A stretch of DNA of 64,000 nucleotides from Trissonchulus latispiculum (lineage: Eukaryota; Nematoda; Enoplea; Enoplida; Ironidae): NCBI GenBank assembly GCA_030248195.1, contig JASAND010022100.1, positions 1-64,000 on the forward strand, in the 5' to 3' direction. This document shows, piece by piece, positions 13,561 through 26,300 of the stretch. How positions within the stretch are numbered: the stretch's first letter is position 1; every line of letters begins with the position of its first letter. The position numbers and the translations under genes are program-made. The notes beneath the pieces were generated by a model. It searched no databases. It saw only the letters and a list, made by a program, of their open reading frames with translations, and was not told the origin of the DNA.

Positions 13561-13739
13561 TTTACACTTTCTGAAAATTTTTGAAAAAAATTGAAAAAAA
13601 ATGCCATCTTTAGCTCTGGTTATTTATACCAATTAAAAGGTAATATACGCAATTATAAACCACTATCTGGGCTAATTTATGTATATTTTAGCACAAATTT
13701 GTCAATTTTAAAGCCCTATTTTCCCACTTACACTTTACA

Positions 13740-14115
13740 CTTTCCCGGAGTACACGGTTCACGGTACACTTTCTCGGAGTCCCCCTCTCCCAAATTTCGG
13801 ATTTTGGTGGGGTCCTCCGAGCGAAATTTGGACCTTCTATTCCCCCCCCCCCCTCAACCTAAACAGGTGGTACACCTATGTTCATAGCTTTAACAGCGAT
13901 TTCGATTTGGGAAGACGCTCTCTGCTACGGAAGTTTGGCGAGCCCCTTTTTTAGACCCCCCCCCCCCCACGACCATATATATAGTTGGAGGAAGTTTGGG
14001 GGAGGGGAGTAACACCCCCCCCCAGCCATTTTTACAAACCACCCCCAAAAATTTTTGGGAGCCCCCGGCCTCCACCAACTGGGGGGGGGGAGGGGGGAGG
14101 CGCGCCGAAGGCCCA
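13740..14115. repeat. G/C homopolymer-rich, partly self-complementary tract
   Basis: Multiple C runs (13841-13853, 13957-13969, 14011-14021) and G runs (14081-14099) alternate with short unique segments such as the palindromic 'ccatatatata'. Open frames here encode Pro/Gly homopolymer-like sequence on either strand and are not believable proteins. Confidence 0.6.
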
Positions 14116-15340
14116 AAAAATTGGCTAAACATGGGGTATTTTTAGGGTCAAGTTGGGAAAATTCTTTAAAAATGTCGTAATTTTTGTTTTAAAGTGTTCA
14201 TTATTGCGTGAAATACACGTTTTCAAAAGTTTTATGCACTTTCTGACTCAATATCGACCATATTTTAGACATACAAACATGTTAGCAATTAAGTTTTCGA
14301 GTTTAAAACCCCTGTATAATGTGAAAATTACTTTACAAAATGAATGTTTTTTGGCATTAGCAATGGCTGAACTGTAGCCGGACCAATGCACTGATATTTA
14401 GCTATCTACAACGAACACACCATGTAAACAATCGGGTTCATACAATTAAGGACCATAAGCACGTTATGTATGTTGTCACTGAAAACTCTAAACGTATACT
14501 AAGTGTATTTGTTAACGGTAACTACATTTTACTTTTATTACTTATTGTAGTCCTGACCATTTCGATGAAGATGTTGCCCTTAATCTACAACACCGAAGGC
14601 GTATCAGTCCAAAACGAAAACTTTACGTCAGAATATGTTTGGCTTATCATCTTAATGGTGATCTCAGATTTTCAACACTTTCACTCAACAGTACTCTCAG
14701 CGGATGCAATCTTTCTCTTATTGCCACGGTGAAGAAAGAAATTTTAGCTCACCAATCACCTTAATTTTATTATAGTTTAAAACGATTTACTGTATATGTA
14801 CACTTTCCAGTAACATCTTTCTTTGTTAATTAAAGAGTTGTTGTGAACACTTTTATGTTACTACAGATCCTCTGCACCTGTATAGACTTAATTGTCAAAA
14901 TCTATTTTTGTGCTTACCATGTTGTCCATTTAAACTTGTTAATGGCATACTGTCTCTATACACTTTAGAAAACCATTTAGGCTCTTTGATGAAACGTGAT
15001 GTGAACACCTATTACATTTACCTTTACAGAACTTACAATCACAGGTTGTTGTCCTTGTTACAACATTTTCCATTTTTGGCATCATACTTTCCATATTTAC
15101 AGTAACATCTTTGTTGTTTTAATAAAAGACATTTTGTGAACACTTTAATATCAGCACAGGTTGTATTCATTCACCATTAAAAATTTTAAAATCACAATCT
15201 ACTTTCGTTCTTGTCATGTTCTGCATTTTACTGTTATCAAGGAAATCCTTCTCCATTTCAGTTTGTTAATGCCATAATCCCTATGTACACTTTAGAACGA
15301 CATTTTTACTGTTTCATCTAACTTTAGCGTTTTACTGAAC
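14116..15340. other. Unassigned AT-rich stretch with weak internal repetition
   Basis: Phrases such as 'acagtaacatctttctttgtt' near 14806 and 'acagtaacatctttgttgttt' near 15100 recur about 290 bp apart together with 'gtgaacact', indicating a diverged tandem duplication. The open frame at 14466-14732 (hydrophobic, 88 codons) has no supporting splice or family evidence. Confidence 0.35.
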
Positions 15341-15344
15341 TCAC

Positions 15345-16862
15345 TCCATTTACAACGATAACGAATACTACATACCAACATAATACAAAACTGCATCACT
15401 CAATGTACAACAAAATATCGAAACAAAACAATACAAAATTGTAACACAACATGTACAACAAAATATCGCAACAAACAACTCAACCAAAACACCATCTAAA
15501 ACACAATATCAACACCAACAACAAACAACAAATAAAAAAACAAATACAAAACATCAAACAACAAACAACACAGAACAATATCGTCCCGACTGACACCATT
15601 CATCACCATTATAAACATACAACAAAATCAATTATTTAAGAATTACCCTCTTGCTTAGAACCCTGCTGAAACACCAGTTTCACAGGCCTCTCGTTGAATT
15701 CCTCAAGTGTCATTTCTGTACGCCTGGACTCTGCACTCCTACTAGCCTGCTACAAAAACACCCGGCGTTTCACCCTCCTCACTCCATTTACAACTATAAC
15801 AAACACTACAAACCAATATAATACCAAACTACATCACTCCATCCACAACACAATATGACTACTAACAACAACAACAAACCACTATTCAACAAGCTGCTGC
15901 AACTAAACACAAAACCAAACACACAAACAAATACACACCATACTATACAACATACTGATACACATCACTACGTGCACACTACATAACAACCACCCTACAA
16001 CAAAAGTCACTACACATAGACATACTACTACAACAAAAACCCAAACGAACTATACATACCAATTTAATACAAAACTGCATCTGTCAGTGTACAACAAAAA
16101 AACCGCAACTACAACAAAACCCCATCTACAACACAATACCTACAATAACAACAAACAAACAATAAACCCACTCATAGAAAACATCAAACAACAACAAACA
16201 CACAACAATATCTCCACGACTAACGCCATTCAAGACCATTACAAAAATGCAACAAATTCAACCATTTCAGAGTCACCCTCCTGCTAACAACCCTCGTGAA
16301 ACACCTGTTTCACAGGCCTCCCGATGAATTCCTCAATTGTCATTGCCGTAAGCCTCCACTGTGTGCTGCTAGCACCGTGCTACAAAAAACACCCCGCATC
16401 ATTCCATGTACAACAAAATATCAAAACAAAACAGACAACAATATCGCCACGATTAACAACATTCAAGACCGTTACAAAAATACAACAAATTCAACCATTT
16501 TATAGTCACCCTACTGCTTTGTGTGCCGCTAGCAGCCTGCTACAAAAACACCCGGCATCATTCCATGTACAACACAATATCAAAACAAACAACAACAAAA
16601 AACCACTATTCAACAAACTACTACAAATAAACACAAAACCAAATTCACAAACAAATAGATACCATAATATATAGCATACTCATACACACCACTACGTGCA
16701 CAATAGATAACAACCACCCCTACAACAAAAGTCACTATACATAGACATACCACTAAAACATAAACCCAACCTCTTACCCACCTCGCTCCATTTACAACCA
16801 TAACGAACACTACATGCAAATATAATACAAAACTCCATCACTCAATGTACAACAAATCTTTT
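15345..16862. repeat. A+C-rich imperfect higher-order tandem array
   Basis: The plus strand is strikingly poor in G and rich in A and C. A block starting 'ctccatttacaac' and containing 'ataatacaaaactgcatcac' recurs near 15345, 15782, 16050 (partial) and 16787. A second block with 'cctgtttcacaggcctc' and 'tgctacaaaaacacccgg' recurs near 15640, 16268 and 16503. The unit order is scrambled and spacing irregular. Open frames here are low-complexity Asn/Thr/Lys/Gln strings and are not genes. Confidence 0.75.
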
Positions 16863-16898
16863 TTAAAACAAACAAACAAGACAATAACATACCTTCAA

Positions 16899-17223
16899 CA
16901 ATTCATACGCCCATCATGATAGGCATATGAAAACACGAGCGAATATGCACATAGCCATATGAATTAGTATGTTGACGTATGAAAAGCGGCAACCTTTTTT
17001 GAGTGACATATGAAAGTGCAAGCAAAAAACAAATGGGCATATGAATTGCCATATTGACGTATGAAAAGAAGAAACCAAACAGCGATTCCATACGCCCACA
17101 AGCGATTTCATACGCCCACAAATGATGGGCAAATGAAAACTGGAACACAAATCAAATCGCCGTATGAAATCGCTATGGGCATATGAATTATGGACCACTT
17201 TGTACAAATGGGCATATGAATTG
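16899..17223. mobile_element. Small inverted-repeat element packed with CATATGAA-type motifs
   Basis: The ends are inverted copies of CAATTCATA(C/T)GCCC. Between them the motif (G/C)(A/C)(T/C)A(T/C)GAA appears about ten times in both orientations, often as GGGCATATGAA or GACGTATGAAAAG. The overlapping minus-strand open frames are a by-product of the repeats. Confidence 0.6.
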
Positions 17224-18588
17224 CTAGCCGCAAAGTTAAGGCTAATCACAAAACTGTCGAAGTAACTGCTTGTCCGTCAGTATGAGTTATAGTTTAGCTC
17301 ATCTAGTAGTTTCTTTCTGCTACTATTGTAGCTGATGTCATTGGCTCTATGGAAATCCTGAAGTTCAGATCATTGAATATTCCAAAATTTGCGCACTAGT
17401 TAACATCAGTGGACTACATGCCAACTATTTGAACCAACTATGGCATTGCACAACTTGTTAACGAAATGTTTAAGCTCACGACCTTTAAAATGCTGTGAGA
17501 TATCCATGACAACATGTATGACTTTAGGTGTAACATTTTGGAAACACTATCTCTTTGGATCGATTTGAAAAGTGAGTGTAACTTTTGTTATGCTACAGCT
17601 AAGAATGGACAAGATGGCTTAAGCTTTCCTCAGATGCTGTAATTGTGAAGGACCTTTAATTCACCTTGAATTGATATTCAGAAGTTCACTTTACCAAATT
17701 TCAGCATCAGCCTTAATTGGCTAGATTGGCTGGCTTCCAAAAAATAGTATTAGCTAGATTTCGGCCGATAACTTGGTTTCGGTGGCAGAAACAGCACTGT
17801 ATGATTGCAAACTTAAAAAGCGTTTTTATTTCCCTTTATCTTGCTTTGAAATACTTGTTTCGATCAAAAGTTGTAAACAGCAGCTCTCAGAAATTAAGCT
17901 TCATTCACAACCACTAACCCGAAGCTGCCCTTAGCTCTACCATTTTAAATTTGCGCGCTGACTGCTACAATTTGGATACAGTTGCAATGCAACTTCTTAA
18001 TACGACCAAAGGCAACTCTTGACCAATGAAATCGCTTATCTTATAAAATATCGAACCGCTTATTTCGTAAGAGCCGTGTCAGTATAGAATTGACGCTAAT
18101 TAAATGTAGCCTAAACTAATTGTAAAAAACTGTTTCAGTCATCAGTAGCAGAAGTGAGCTTGCAACTCATGTGTTGCTTGTTTTTGTGACATTTAGCGCT
18201 AACTAAAACCTGTGAGCATGCAATAAGAACTTGTGCGAGTTTGCATGTATCTATTTCTTTAATATCGGACAACAGGTTTTGGGAAAGAATTATTAATTTA
18301 AATTTGACCTTGTTTTGAATTTTCCTTGTTAATTCTGCAACAATTTACACTTAATTCCGGATGCTATGTAATTAAGGCTAGGCACATTTCAGGATGGCTA
18401 TATGAAAGGTTGCGAGCAAATTCAGAAGCCTTACAGTTCCACTATTTTTAACATTTTTTAACATTTACATTTCCATAGACTTGTGAAGCATTTATGTGTA
18501 ATGAAGAGTTTCAGAATCCATAATTTGAATCTAATTCAGAACTTTAGAGCTATTTTGCTGTCGTGTGCATTGACAAATAGTAAAGTAA
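17224..18588. other. Unassigned stretch
   Basis: No splice-supported exon or repeat was recognised. Open frames are short and unremarkable. Confidence 0.35.
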
Positions 18589-18589
18589 A

Positions 18590-18905
18590 AAAAGGTAAAG
18601 GTTTACCCCAGGAGATATCTCCGTCCTGTCGCAGGACATGGGGTGCCGGTGCTCATCCCCGGATTCTCAGCCGTAGAGATAGGAGTGCCACCTCACATGA
18701 CGATTGCTTCAATGGAAGGGGGCCGGCCCTTCTACACAGACTCCTGTTACCTTCCCGCCGTAGTGGTACCCATTTACCGACCAGTTAAGGATGGATAGCT
18801 GGGTTGGCAAGAGTCGGGATAGCTTTATCGCCTCCGAGGATCGAACCACCGGCCGTAAGATCGGAAGTTCTGACCAGCGCCTTAGACCACTCGGCCATCC
18901 CGACC
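18590..18905 (-). mobile_element. tRNA-derived SINE
   Basis: On the minus strand the 5' head (18905 down to about 18813) looks like a class II (Leu/Ser-type) tRNA. An A box TGGCCGAGTGGTCTAAGG lies at 18880-18897, a B box GGTTCGATCC at 18838-18847, and GTCGGGAT/ATCCCGAC pairing closes the acceptor. A GC-rich body of about 220 bp follows and ends in an A/T-rich tail near 18590. The internal RNA polymerase III promoter is apparently intact. Body relatives were not identified. Confidence 0.8.
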
Positions 18906-18909
18906 TTTA

Positions 18910-21900
18910 ATTGTAATAATAGTATTGAATGACAGAAATAGTAATGCAAGATCATTAATGCAAAGCCCAGTTGTATATAAGGGCTAAGCCTTGCCGAATC
19001 GTAAATATATGTAAATTGATTTAATTGAACGACAATTCAATAGTATATTCTGAGATACTGCTTCAATTTCAGGTTCAGGACTAGTTTTAAAATAGTTTCG
19101 CATTCAGTTTGAATTTAGGTGTGTAGTCCAAGTAGTTTCTGTTTCCATTTTGCATTTAGTCAATTTTAGGGTTTCTGTTCCAATGCTAGAAATACGTCAC
19201 CAATGTTTTTGCAATAGTTAAAAATATTTGACATGATCGTGAGTTGCACAACAGTACAAGTTAATTAGCTAAATTTTAAGCATAACCGAAATTTATACAC
19301 ATGCGCAATACCACTTTCCTGGATACACAATACGGTAAAGACTGCTATAGTTGCAGAAATACTGAAACTTTCGGACTTATGTCACGTCACCAAAATATTA
19401 CAGGTATAACTTTTGATCTTCTACATACATAAGGCAATTGACCGTGTAAATCTTGGTCAATAACAAGCGAGATTTTATGCAAAAGGTTAAGTTTTTGCTG
19501 GGTGGACATTTTCCGTAACTGTAAACCTGCTGCGCAGCTGAATTATTTATAATAGAGAACTTACTTGCTTACTACAAAAAACAAAGCGTGCAAAACATTG
19601 TCTGAACACGAATAGATAATAACTGCTAATATTGTTGTTAAATAAGTGTTAAACGAGATTAGACGAATTTGATTTCATATTGTGAATTAAGTTTCAACAT
19701 AGATATTAGCTATATATTCTTTTCTGCAACTGTTTCTTGTTTAGAATCTCTGTTGAGCTGATAAATGATTCGAAGCTCAACTATGAGTCATCAATGCTAA
19801 TACCGAATGAATTGTCCGGTATTGAAATTGCCATTATGACACAAGCATACGTATATGCGTAAATATTGCATGAATCAGAAACTTAGATTCTTTGAAAAGA
19901 AAGAAAGATTTCACACCCAAAGCATAATGGCCCTATATTAAAGCACTGCTCACACACATTTATGTAGAAATGCATCTTTATCAAGTAAACTGCGTGTGAG
20001 GGCCCGGGCCGAGCAAACATAAGAGACCTGTTGCGCTGAGGCGCAGCAGGAAAAACCGTTTGAATGCTACACTTCAAATCTTCAGCAAAAGTTTGTTGTA
20101 CCAAATTTGATACAGAGTGAATAATCGCCAGCAAATACTATAATAGCATCATGCCTTTTGCAACTTGCTGTATTTGAACTAGATCCCGTTGAACATCCAA
20201 GTCCAGCCGTCGTCCTAATCCAACCATTAATCAAAGTTATAAACTTATTATTAAGGAAAAGTAGTTTAAGGTTTAAAGTGGCTTCAACTTTGAGCTCCTA
20301 ATTAATCAAATTGTAGGTTAGCTCAGACGTTAGACTAATGCATGCAATTTTAGCATGTCAAGTAAATTCTTAATCCAGTTACTATTGAGGTCATGAAAAC
20401 CATTGTGCAGTCGCTATTTGTACAACAACGGCTAATCTTAATTTCCACATTTCCACTAAGGCTGACAGTTAGAAATGGCTCTGGTTAAGTGACAGTTTCT
20501 TTTTGCCAATGATAGAAAGTCTTCGCAAGTCTTCGGCGCAAGTGCAAAACATAGTTTAAACCTGAAGCAAAAATTTACCGAGTTAATTGAAATTCTGTTT
20601 CCACTTTACATTTAAACAAGGTGTTTGTAGTTGTTTGGTAGAAATTTAATGCGAAGATTTTGGGCAGTGTTAATGATTGTCAATCAGTTTGAAAGAACCG
20701 TAAAACGGAATTTTTTCCGAGAGCAATCACGAATGCCGACCGGCGAAATCGTTAAACATTCTTTCATACATTGTTTCTAAGCATCTAATTCACTTTTACG
20801 TCATTGGAAGCCACAGACTTACGATTCCCTAGATTTAAGCAAGTACCGACAATTTTTTAGTTTTGTAGCACCCTTTAGAAATGTATGGTTAGTGGCTCTA
20901 GCCAGTGACAGAGGAGAAATTCATTTCCTTTAGGTCTGAGGTCTCAGCCAAGTGCCCTTTAAGTCAAACATTAAGGAAACGAAACAACCCTATGCACAGA
21001 CATGCTTCGCGACATGTCACAAAAATTTGGAATGAAGGCCCTAATCAGAAAAAACACCTACAAAATATCAAGAATTGGTCTCTTGAAAGGCGTTCTTCAA
21101 TTATAAAGGCTGGATATAAAAAATCTGTCATGGTCATTTAAACCCAATCTTGTTGTGTTCTCGCTTTTAACTCAACTATTCCTCTTTGACCCTGAGGCCA
21201 GAGAGATCCCAAGATCTTTTTTCCTAGCCAGGGAAGGGAATTACTGTCCCGTACTGTACCCACAGTCCGAGAGGCAATTCCCGTGCAAATGTTGGGGAAT
21301 AAGCGGCCGCTTTCGGCCGCTTCTCAGAGAACACTTCTAATTTTAGAAATTTAAAGCTTTAGTTTTACGCAGCAGAGGTATAAAATGCCGCCAGGTGAAA
21401 GAGAAACTCAAAGCTATTTGGAAACTTTCCGAGACTTTGCAAAATAGAAAATTTTATAGGGAATTCGCATTCGCATAAACAACGAAACTTGCGGCAACAG
21501 TCGCAATTAATTAAATTAAAGGTTTTGAAAGGACGCTTTGCTGAGAAAGCTAGAAATTAAAAGCAAAAGAAATTGTTGTTTCTGGTCTCTGCAAACAACA
21601 GAGGTTATAACAACTGTAGCAATTTATCAGGCAAGTGGTTTGGAAATGGCAACATCAAAGGGAAACGAAGGCGAAAGGAAAGGAAATTCTGCTTCGTGTT
21701 TTGTCTTGGAAACTAAGAATTTAGCATAGCTGCTGACCTGCTGAAACCTAAACTTTACAAAGCTTCGCTACCATTAATTTCATTGCACATATGTATAGTT
21801 GAGTATTTCCATCGTGGCAGTTGATCTTGGCCCCGCACGACTGTATAAAGCTAAGTATGGTAGTGTAGCAATTCTTTTCTACAGTCCAGCCACTATAGAA

Positions 21901-23110
21901 GTTACCTACATCTTCACGATTATATAAGAGTTTATGGAACTGGTAAGTTCTTTACCAATTTACCTTTACAAATTGTTTATCTGGAATTACACTAACACAG
22001 CATACCATCTTTAGCGCTGTTGTGCAGTAGAAAAAGAAGTACTGTAGAATTAAGAAGCACAGAAAACCTTTAATTGAGAACTGAAATAGACTCCAGCTTC
22101 TATATTAGTTTCAGTCGAAATTTTAGCTTTAGCTTCAATCTATCAAACGAAAAATAAAGTTTCAGATTTTCAAGCCAAACTCCAAAGCATCATATCACGT
22201 CGTGTCGTATTCCTTGGGCCGTCGTTCTGTCGTATGGTGGTTCAGTGCCTGAAAGCAACAAGCCTCTAGCCTCATGCATCCGCATTCCTTAGCATTCCGC
22301 ATCAAGCTTCACTCAACACGAATCAAAATTCTACCTACGCTTTGGCTTAGCATAATGTTGGCTGTCTAGATGTATCAATCGAAGCTCAGTTGGGTTGGGC
22401 TTTTCGCAAGGTATCCGTCCCCCTAGTCTGATTTGTTTTTTGTGTTGTTTATTGCGCTATATATACAATTTCTAGTGAGTTTCGCTTATTTTTGGAATTT
22501 GTTAGTCTTATATACTGTATTGAAATTTCTTGATGTGATTCGAATTCGGAGAAAGTAAAGTTCATGCTAAGTTTGCCTTATCCGACTAAGGCGCGTAGGT
22601 TGGGAAGTTTTGGCATTCCACACTGCGAAGTAATTTTGCAATCTTTTGGACAAATTCTATTTATTTATCAGTCCACCTGACACAAACCATACACTATTAT
22701 TCGTGAAGGAGCTTCACCGAACTGTGTCTTCCGTCCTAGTGGCAACTGTACTGGAACTCTAGTTTCGTTCTTCATTAATGAATCACTATTGCTTTTATTT
22801 ATTAATGAATCACAGCAGGTGCGACAACTTTTTAGCTTTTGTTTATTCCTGCATTTGTTTTTTGTATCTATTCTCTGGTTTTGTTGAATCTCGCAAATTC
22901 TGTGTTTATCTGAAACCCCTGATATTTCAATCAGTTGCCATTCAGTTTCAGGCATTGACCAGATTTATCACATTCAAAGATATCCATATTAGCATTTAGC
23001 GGTATCTATTATTTCAAAGTTGACCCATATTTAATAGTACGGTATCGCATACACTAAAAATGCTTAAAGGTTGTTTCTGTAAAAAGGATAATTCAAGAAA
23101 GTTGATTTTT
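18910..23110. other. Unassigned stretch downstream of gene A
   Basis: Mostly AT-rich sequence with no splice-supported exon. Small items: a NotI-type palindrome (agcggccgctttcggccgct) near 21303, and a 95-codon minus frame (22668-22955) whose last 30 codons look more coding-like (ETRVPVQLPLGRKTQFGEAP) and could be a terminal exon. I could not place it in a gene. Confidence 0.3.
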
Positions 23111-23124
23111 GCACGTGTAGTCAA

Positions 23125-23130
23125 TTTATT
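23125..23130 (-). promoter_or_regulatory. Poly(A) signal of gene A
   Basis: AATAAA on the minus strand, about 120 nt after the stop codon. The surrounding sequence (tgttattgctataataaatt) resembles the 3' end of gene C (tgttattgcaataaatcgat), so the 3' UTR is conserved between paralogues. Confidence 0.65.
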
Positions 23131-23247
23131 ATAGCAATAACAGGACCCTAATTTTAAAATATGAGTATGGTTGCATAAATTTGCACGCTTAAATAGGTTC
23201 ATTATTTAAATTTCGATGCTAGACTTCTTTGCTGACGCTTCTCTCTT

Positions 23248-23393
23248 CTACCTTCTTCTTTTGCCTCCGCCATGTCCACCCATTGCTCTTTTCTGGTGTC
23301 TGATTGCTCGCTTACGAGACATTTCTTCATTTCCTTCAGGATTCATAACAGCGGCAGAATCGAAAGCACCGTCAGCCGCAGCAGGTAGTCCAT
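23248..23393 (-). CDS. Gene A terminal coding exon (KR-AIRHQ-KR)
   Basis: The acceptor is tttatctttcaag; coding is 146 nt, entering in phase 1 and ending TAG at 23248-23250. Residues DGAFDSAA near its start align with DGAVNSAA in gene C, and RKRAIRHQKRA aligns with AKRALRHQKRA. Same coding length as the gene C terminal exon. Confidence 0.8.
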
Positions 23394-26300
23394 CTTGAAA
23401 GATAAAATATTAATATTAGCAGCAATTCAAAATTACCAAACGTTTTTCCAAGCAAACTGCCTAATTCCTGTAATGTTTTGATGGGCTCTGTGTAACTCAG
23501 GCGTCCTTCAAAAACATAAAACTTTCCCAGTTACTTGTGCGCTGATGACAATTACTGTATAGTACGTAAACTTAACCAACTTTTTCCTGAAAGTTTGTTT
23601 GTCAGCGTACAATCTTATATTTTTGGAAGAGTCCGTTGATCTGGTTTATCTGTCTTCAGCTAAATACAACCATAAATGCAACAATAATCAGTGATTGATA
23701 CACCGCTAATTTTATCAAAAGTGTGCTATGCTTCTATAATTTACCTGGTTTGTCCATCATTCCTCTATTTCCTACTGGAATCGCACCAGCTACGGGATCA
23801 GCAACTCTGCCAACTGGTATAGGTAAAAGGCCAACTGGTTCATCTTGAATGGAAAAATCATTAGTATTAGTGGTTTGTAAACTTTCCAAACAAACGGCCT
23901 CACTGTTTAACCATACATTAACACGGGGCCCGATTCTGAAAGGGTCTAATCCAGAAAAAGTTCAAACATTTAAAGGAGTTTACCGCAAAATTAGAAAAAA
24001 TGCTAAGTTTCTGAAGTTTAGCTGAAATTTAGTAAAAAGGGAGTCTTTTGGCGGTTTCTAGGAAATTTTTTGGAAATGTGCTAAAAATATGTTCTTTTTC
24101 CTTCTCACCGAGGGTGCCTACCCGTTGTTTGTCGGTCTGAACACCTCCCCATTCCCCCAGGTTATCCTATGGTTGTAATGCTTACTGCGTTGTGGTACTA
24201 TTTGTATGCTCGGCCTATCAATTGGAGACGTGACGTCAACGTTTCCAAATTTATAAGTCTAACCACTGCTTAGAGTAAAAAGTCCATTGACATATTTAAA
24301 TGTGGTTTAACATTTTCCTTTTAATTAGTCTGAAAAAGCGAAAGTTTTTCTGGACATTCTACAAATTAAGAAACAAGTGCAAATCTTCCGGCCTTTTATA
24401 AACTTAACTTTTCGCCAAACATAATAATTTCATTCGATACCTCTATGAAAAAGCTGAATACTCCTTGTGATTGTTAGTAAACTTACTTCATGTAGTAGGT
24501 GCTACTATATATACTCTAAGACCGATGGCTAAAATTGAACATGCTTTGACAAAACTAAATTTTCAGGCATTGGCCCAGCTCAATGGCCTAGAAATTCGAA
24601 TTTGGAAAATAAAAAGGCCTTCAAATTGAAACCTTTGTTTATTCCAGCAGTTTTATGATACAATAATTAATGCTAATTTGATTGCAGCGAACTTCTGCTA
24701 TTTTTAACAGTATACCAATACTGCTCTATAAATGGCCATCGGGTGCTGGATTGGCTTCTCCAAATCCCAGTTTTGACTGTGTTTATACCTGGGACTAACA
24801 TTTTAAGAGAATTTGCCCATACACGGATATTAACGTAATTTACTTTAACTTTGCGCAACTGGAAGTTAATAGTACCGGAAGTTTGTGGTTCTTAACATGC
24901 ATGAGCAGAATCCGTAATTTTTGGAAAAACTACAAATGGCGGTTAATCGTCATATTGCAAAAAACCAACTAAAAATTTCCAACGAGCCTAAACTGCTTCC
25001 TTTTAGAGCAATAATGCTAAACTTTCCGCTACCATATGTGCTTAACCGTTGGCCCAATTTTCCAGTCCACCTTTCTGTGAACCGTTCCGAAGGTTGGGCG
25101 TGTATTGTGTTGTTGTTGTTGTTGTAGTATTGTTGCTCGGGGAAGTTGGAGCCTTATATTGGCTTCATATCACAATAGCCAAAACTGTTGGGTCTTTCCT
25201 GTTTCGGGTTAAGGCTTTATCTCAGTGACTGTGCATGTGGTAGTTTTTTATTATTTCCTTACAATAGCAAAAATATGGCAAAAAATTTTACGAAAGAAAA
25301 CCAAAGTGTAGAACTTACGAGATTTGTCGAATGAATTCAGTCACAGCTGTGTAACTGCTATACAGCTGAGAAATACAGAGATCCTTCTCAGAAAGAAAAC
25401 GTTGAGTTTTATAGCGTAAAGTTATGCGGATGATAAGCTATACTGGAAACGTTCACCAAATGTCAGCTTGATTCATGAACCGAATGCAGTCACTGTGTTC
25501 TCCATCAGCTGTTAACCATGAGACATAGTTTAAAACTTATTAAAGGAAAGAAGTTTATACCTGCTTCACCCACGATTTGTCCAATGGGTTGTACTACTGC
25601 GTTTTCTTCCACAAGATCTAAATCAGAACAGCTCAGAATTTTTACAAGCTTTGTTCAATGGCTAACCTTTGCATCCTTCAAAACGTTATTATTAATTTCA
25701 GCCTACCAAATTAACAATGGTACCTAATGCAAGACCGAATATCCTAATTTTGGTATTTATGTGCTCTTGACAGAGTACGCGTATAGGAGTGTGGGCAACA
25801 CCGCTGTATGCAATGTGAACCGAAGCTAAGTTCTACTGATCATCCTCACAACCCTACTGCTGCATAGTTTTTGGAATAAATGTGTTGTAACGGATCAAGG
25901 TTGGAATGGTCAACCTTTCCGTTGCAGGCGGTTGTAGCTAGGCTAGCTACCCGCTTGGCTTATCATAACATCATCATGTGGGCTGGGACACGTTTGCAAG
26001 TCACGTAGCTCCCCCAACGTGTATGCGTGGGATTGGGTGGGTTCCCCCCCTCGTGACTTTGGGAGCTACGTGATTTGGGGGAAATTCTCACTAGGGGGCG
26101 CTCGTGGGAGGGTCCAACCCATACACTCGCTCCCCTATTCACTTCTGTATTATTCTGTCAACGTGTGCGCTTGCTATTTATCTGCTATTCTCCCCCATTA
26201 CTGTAAATATTACTGTGTGCCTCCCTCAGCTCTCCCCAGAGCTTGGTACGTTGGCTGACCCCCGTCAGCTCCAGTAACTGTAAGTCAGTGTTTATTGTGT

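Noticed and set aside
13890..14132. Pro/Gly-rich minus frames
   Set aside because: Generated by C and G homopolymer runs.
15345..16862. CRISPR-like array
   Set aside because: Repeat blocks are long, diverged and irregularly spaced, and the DNA is eukaryotic.
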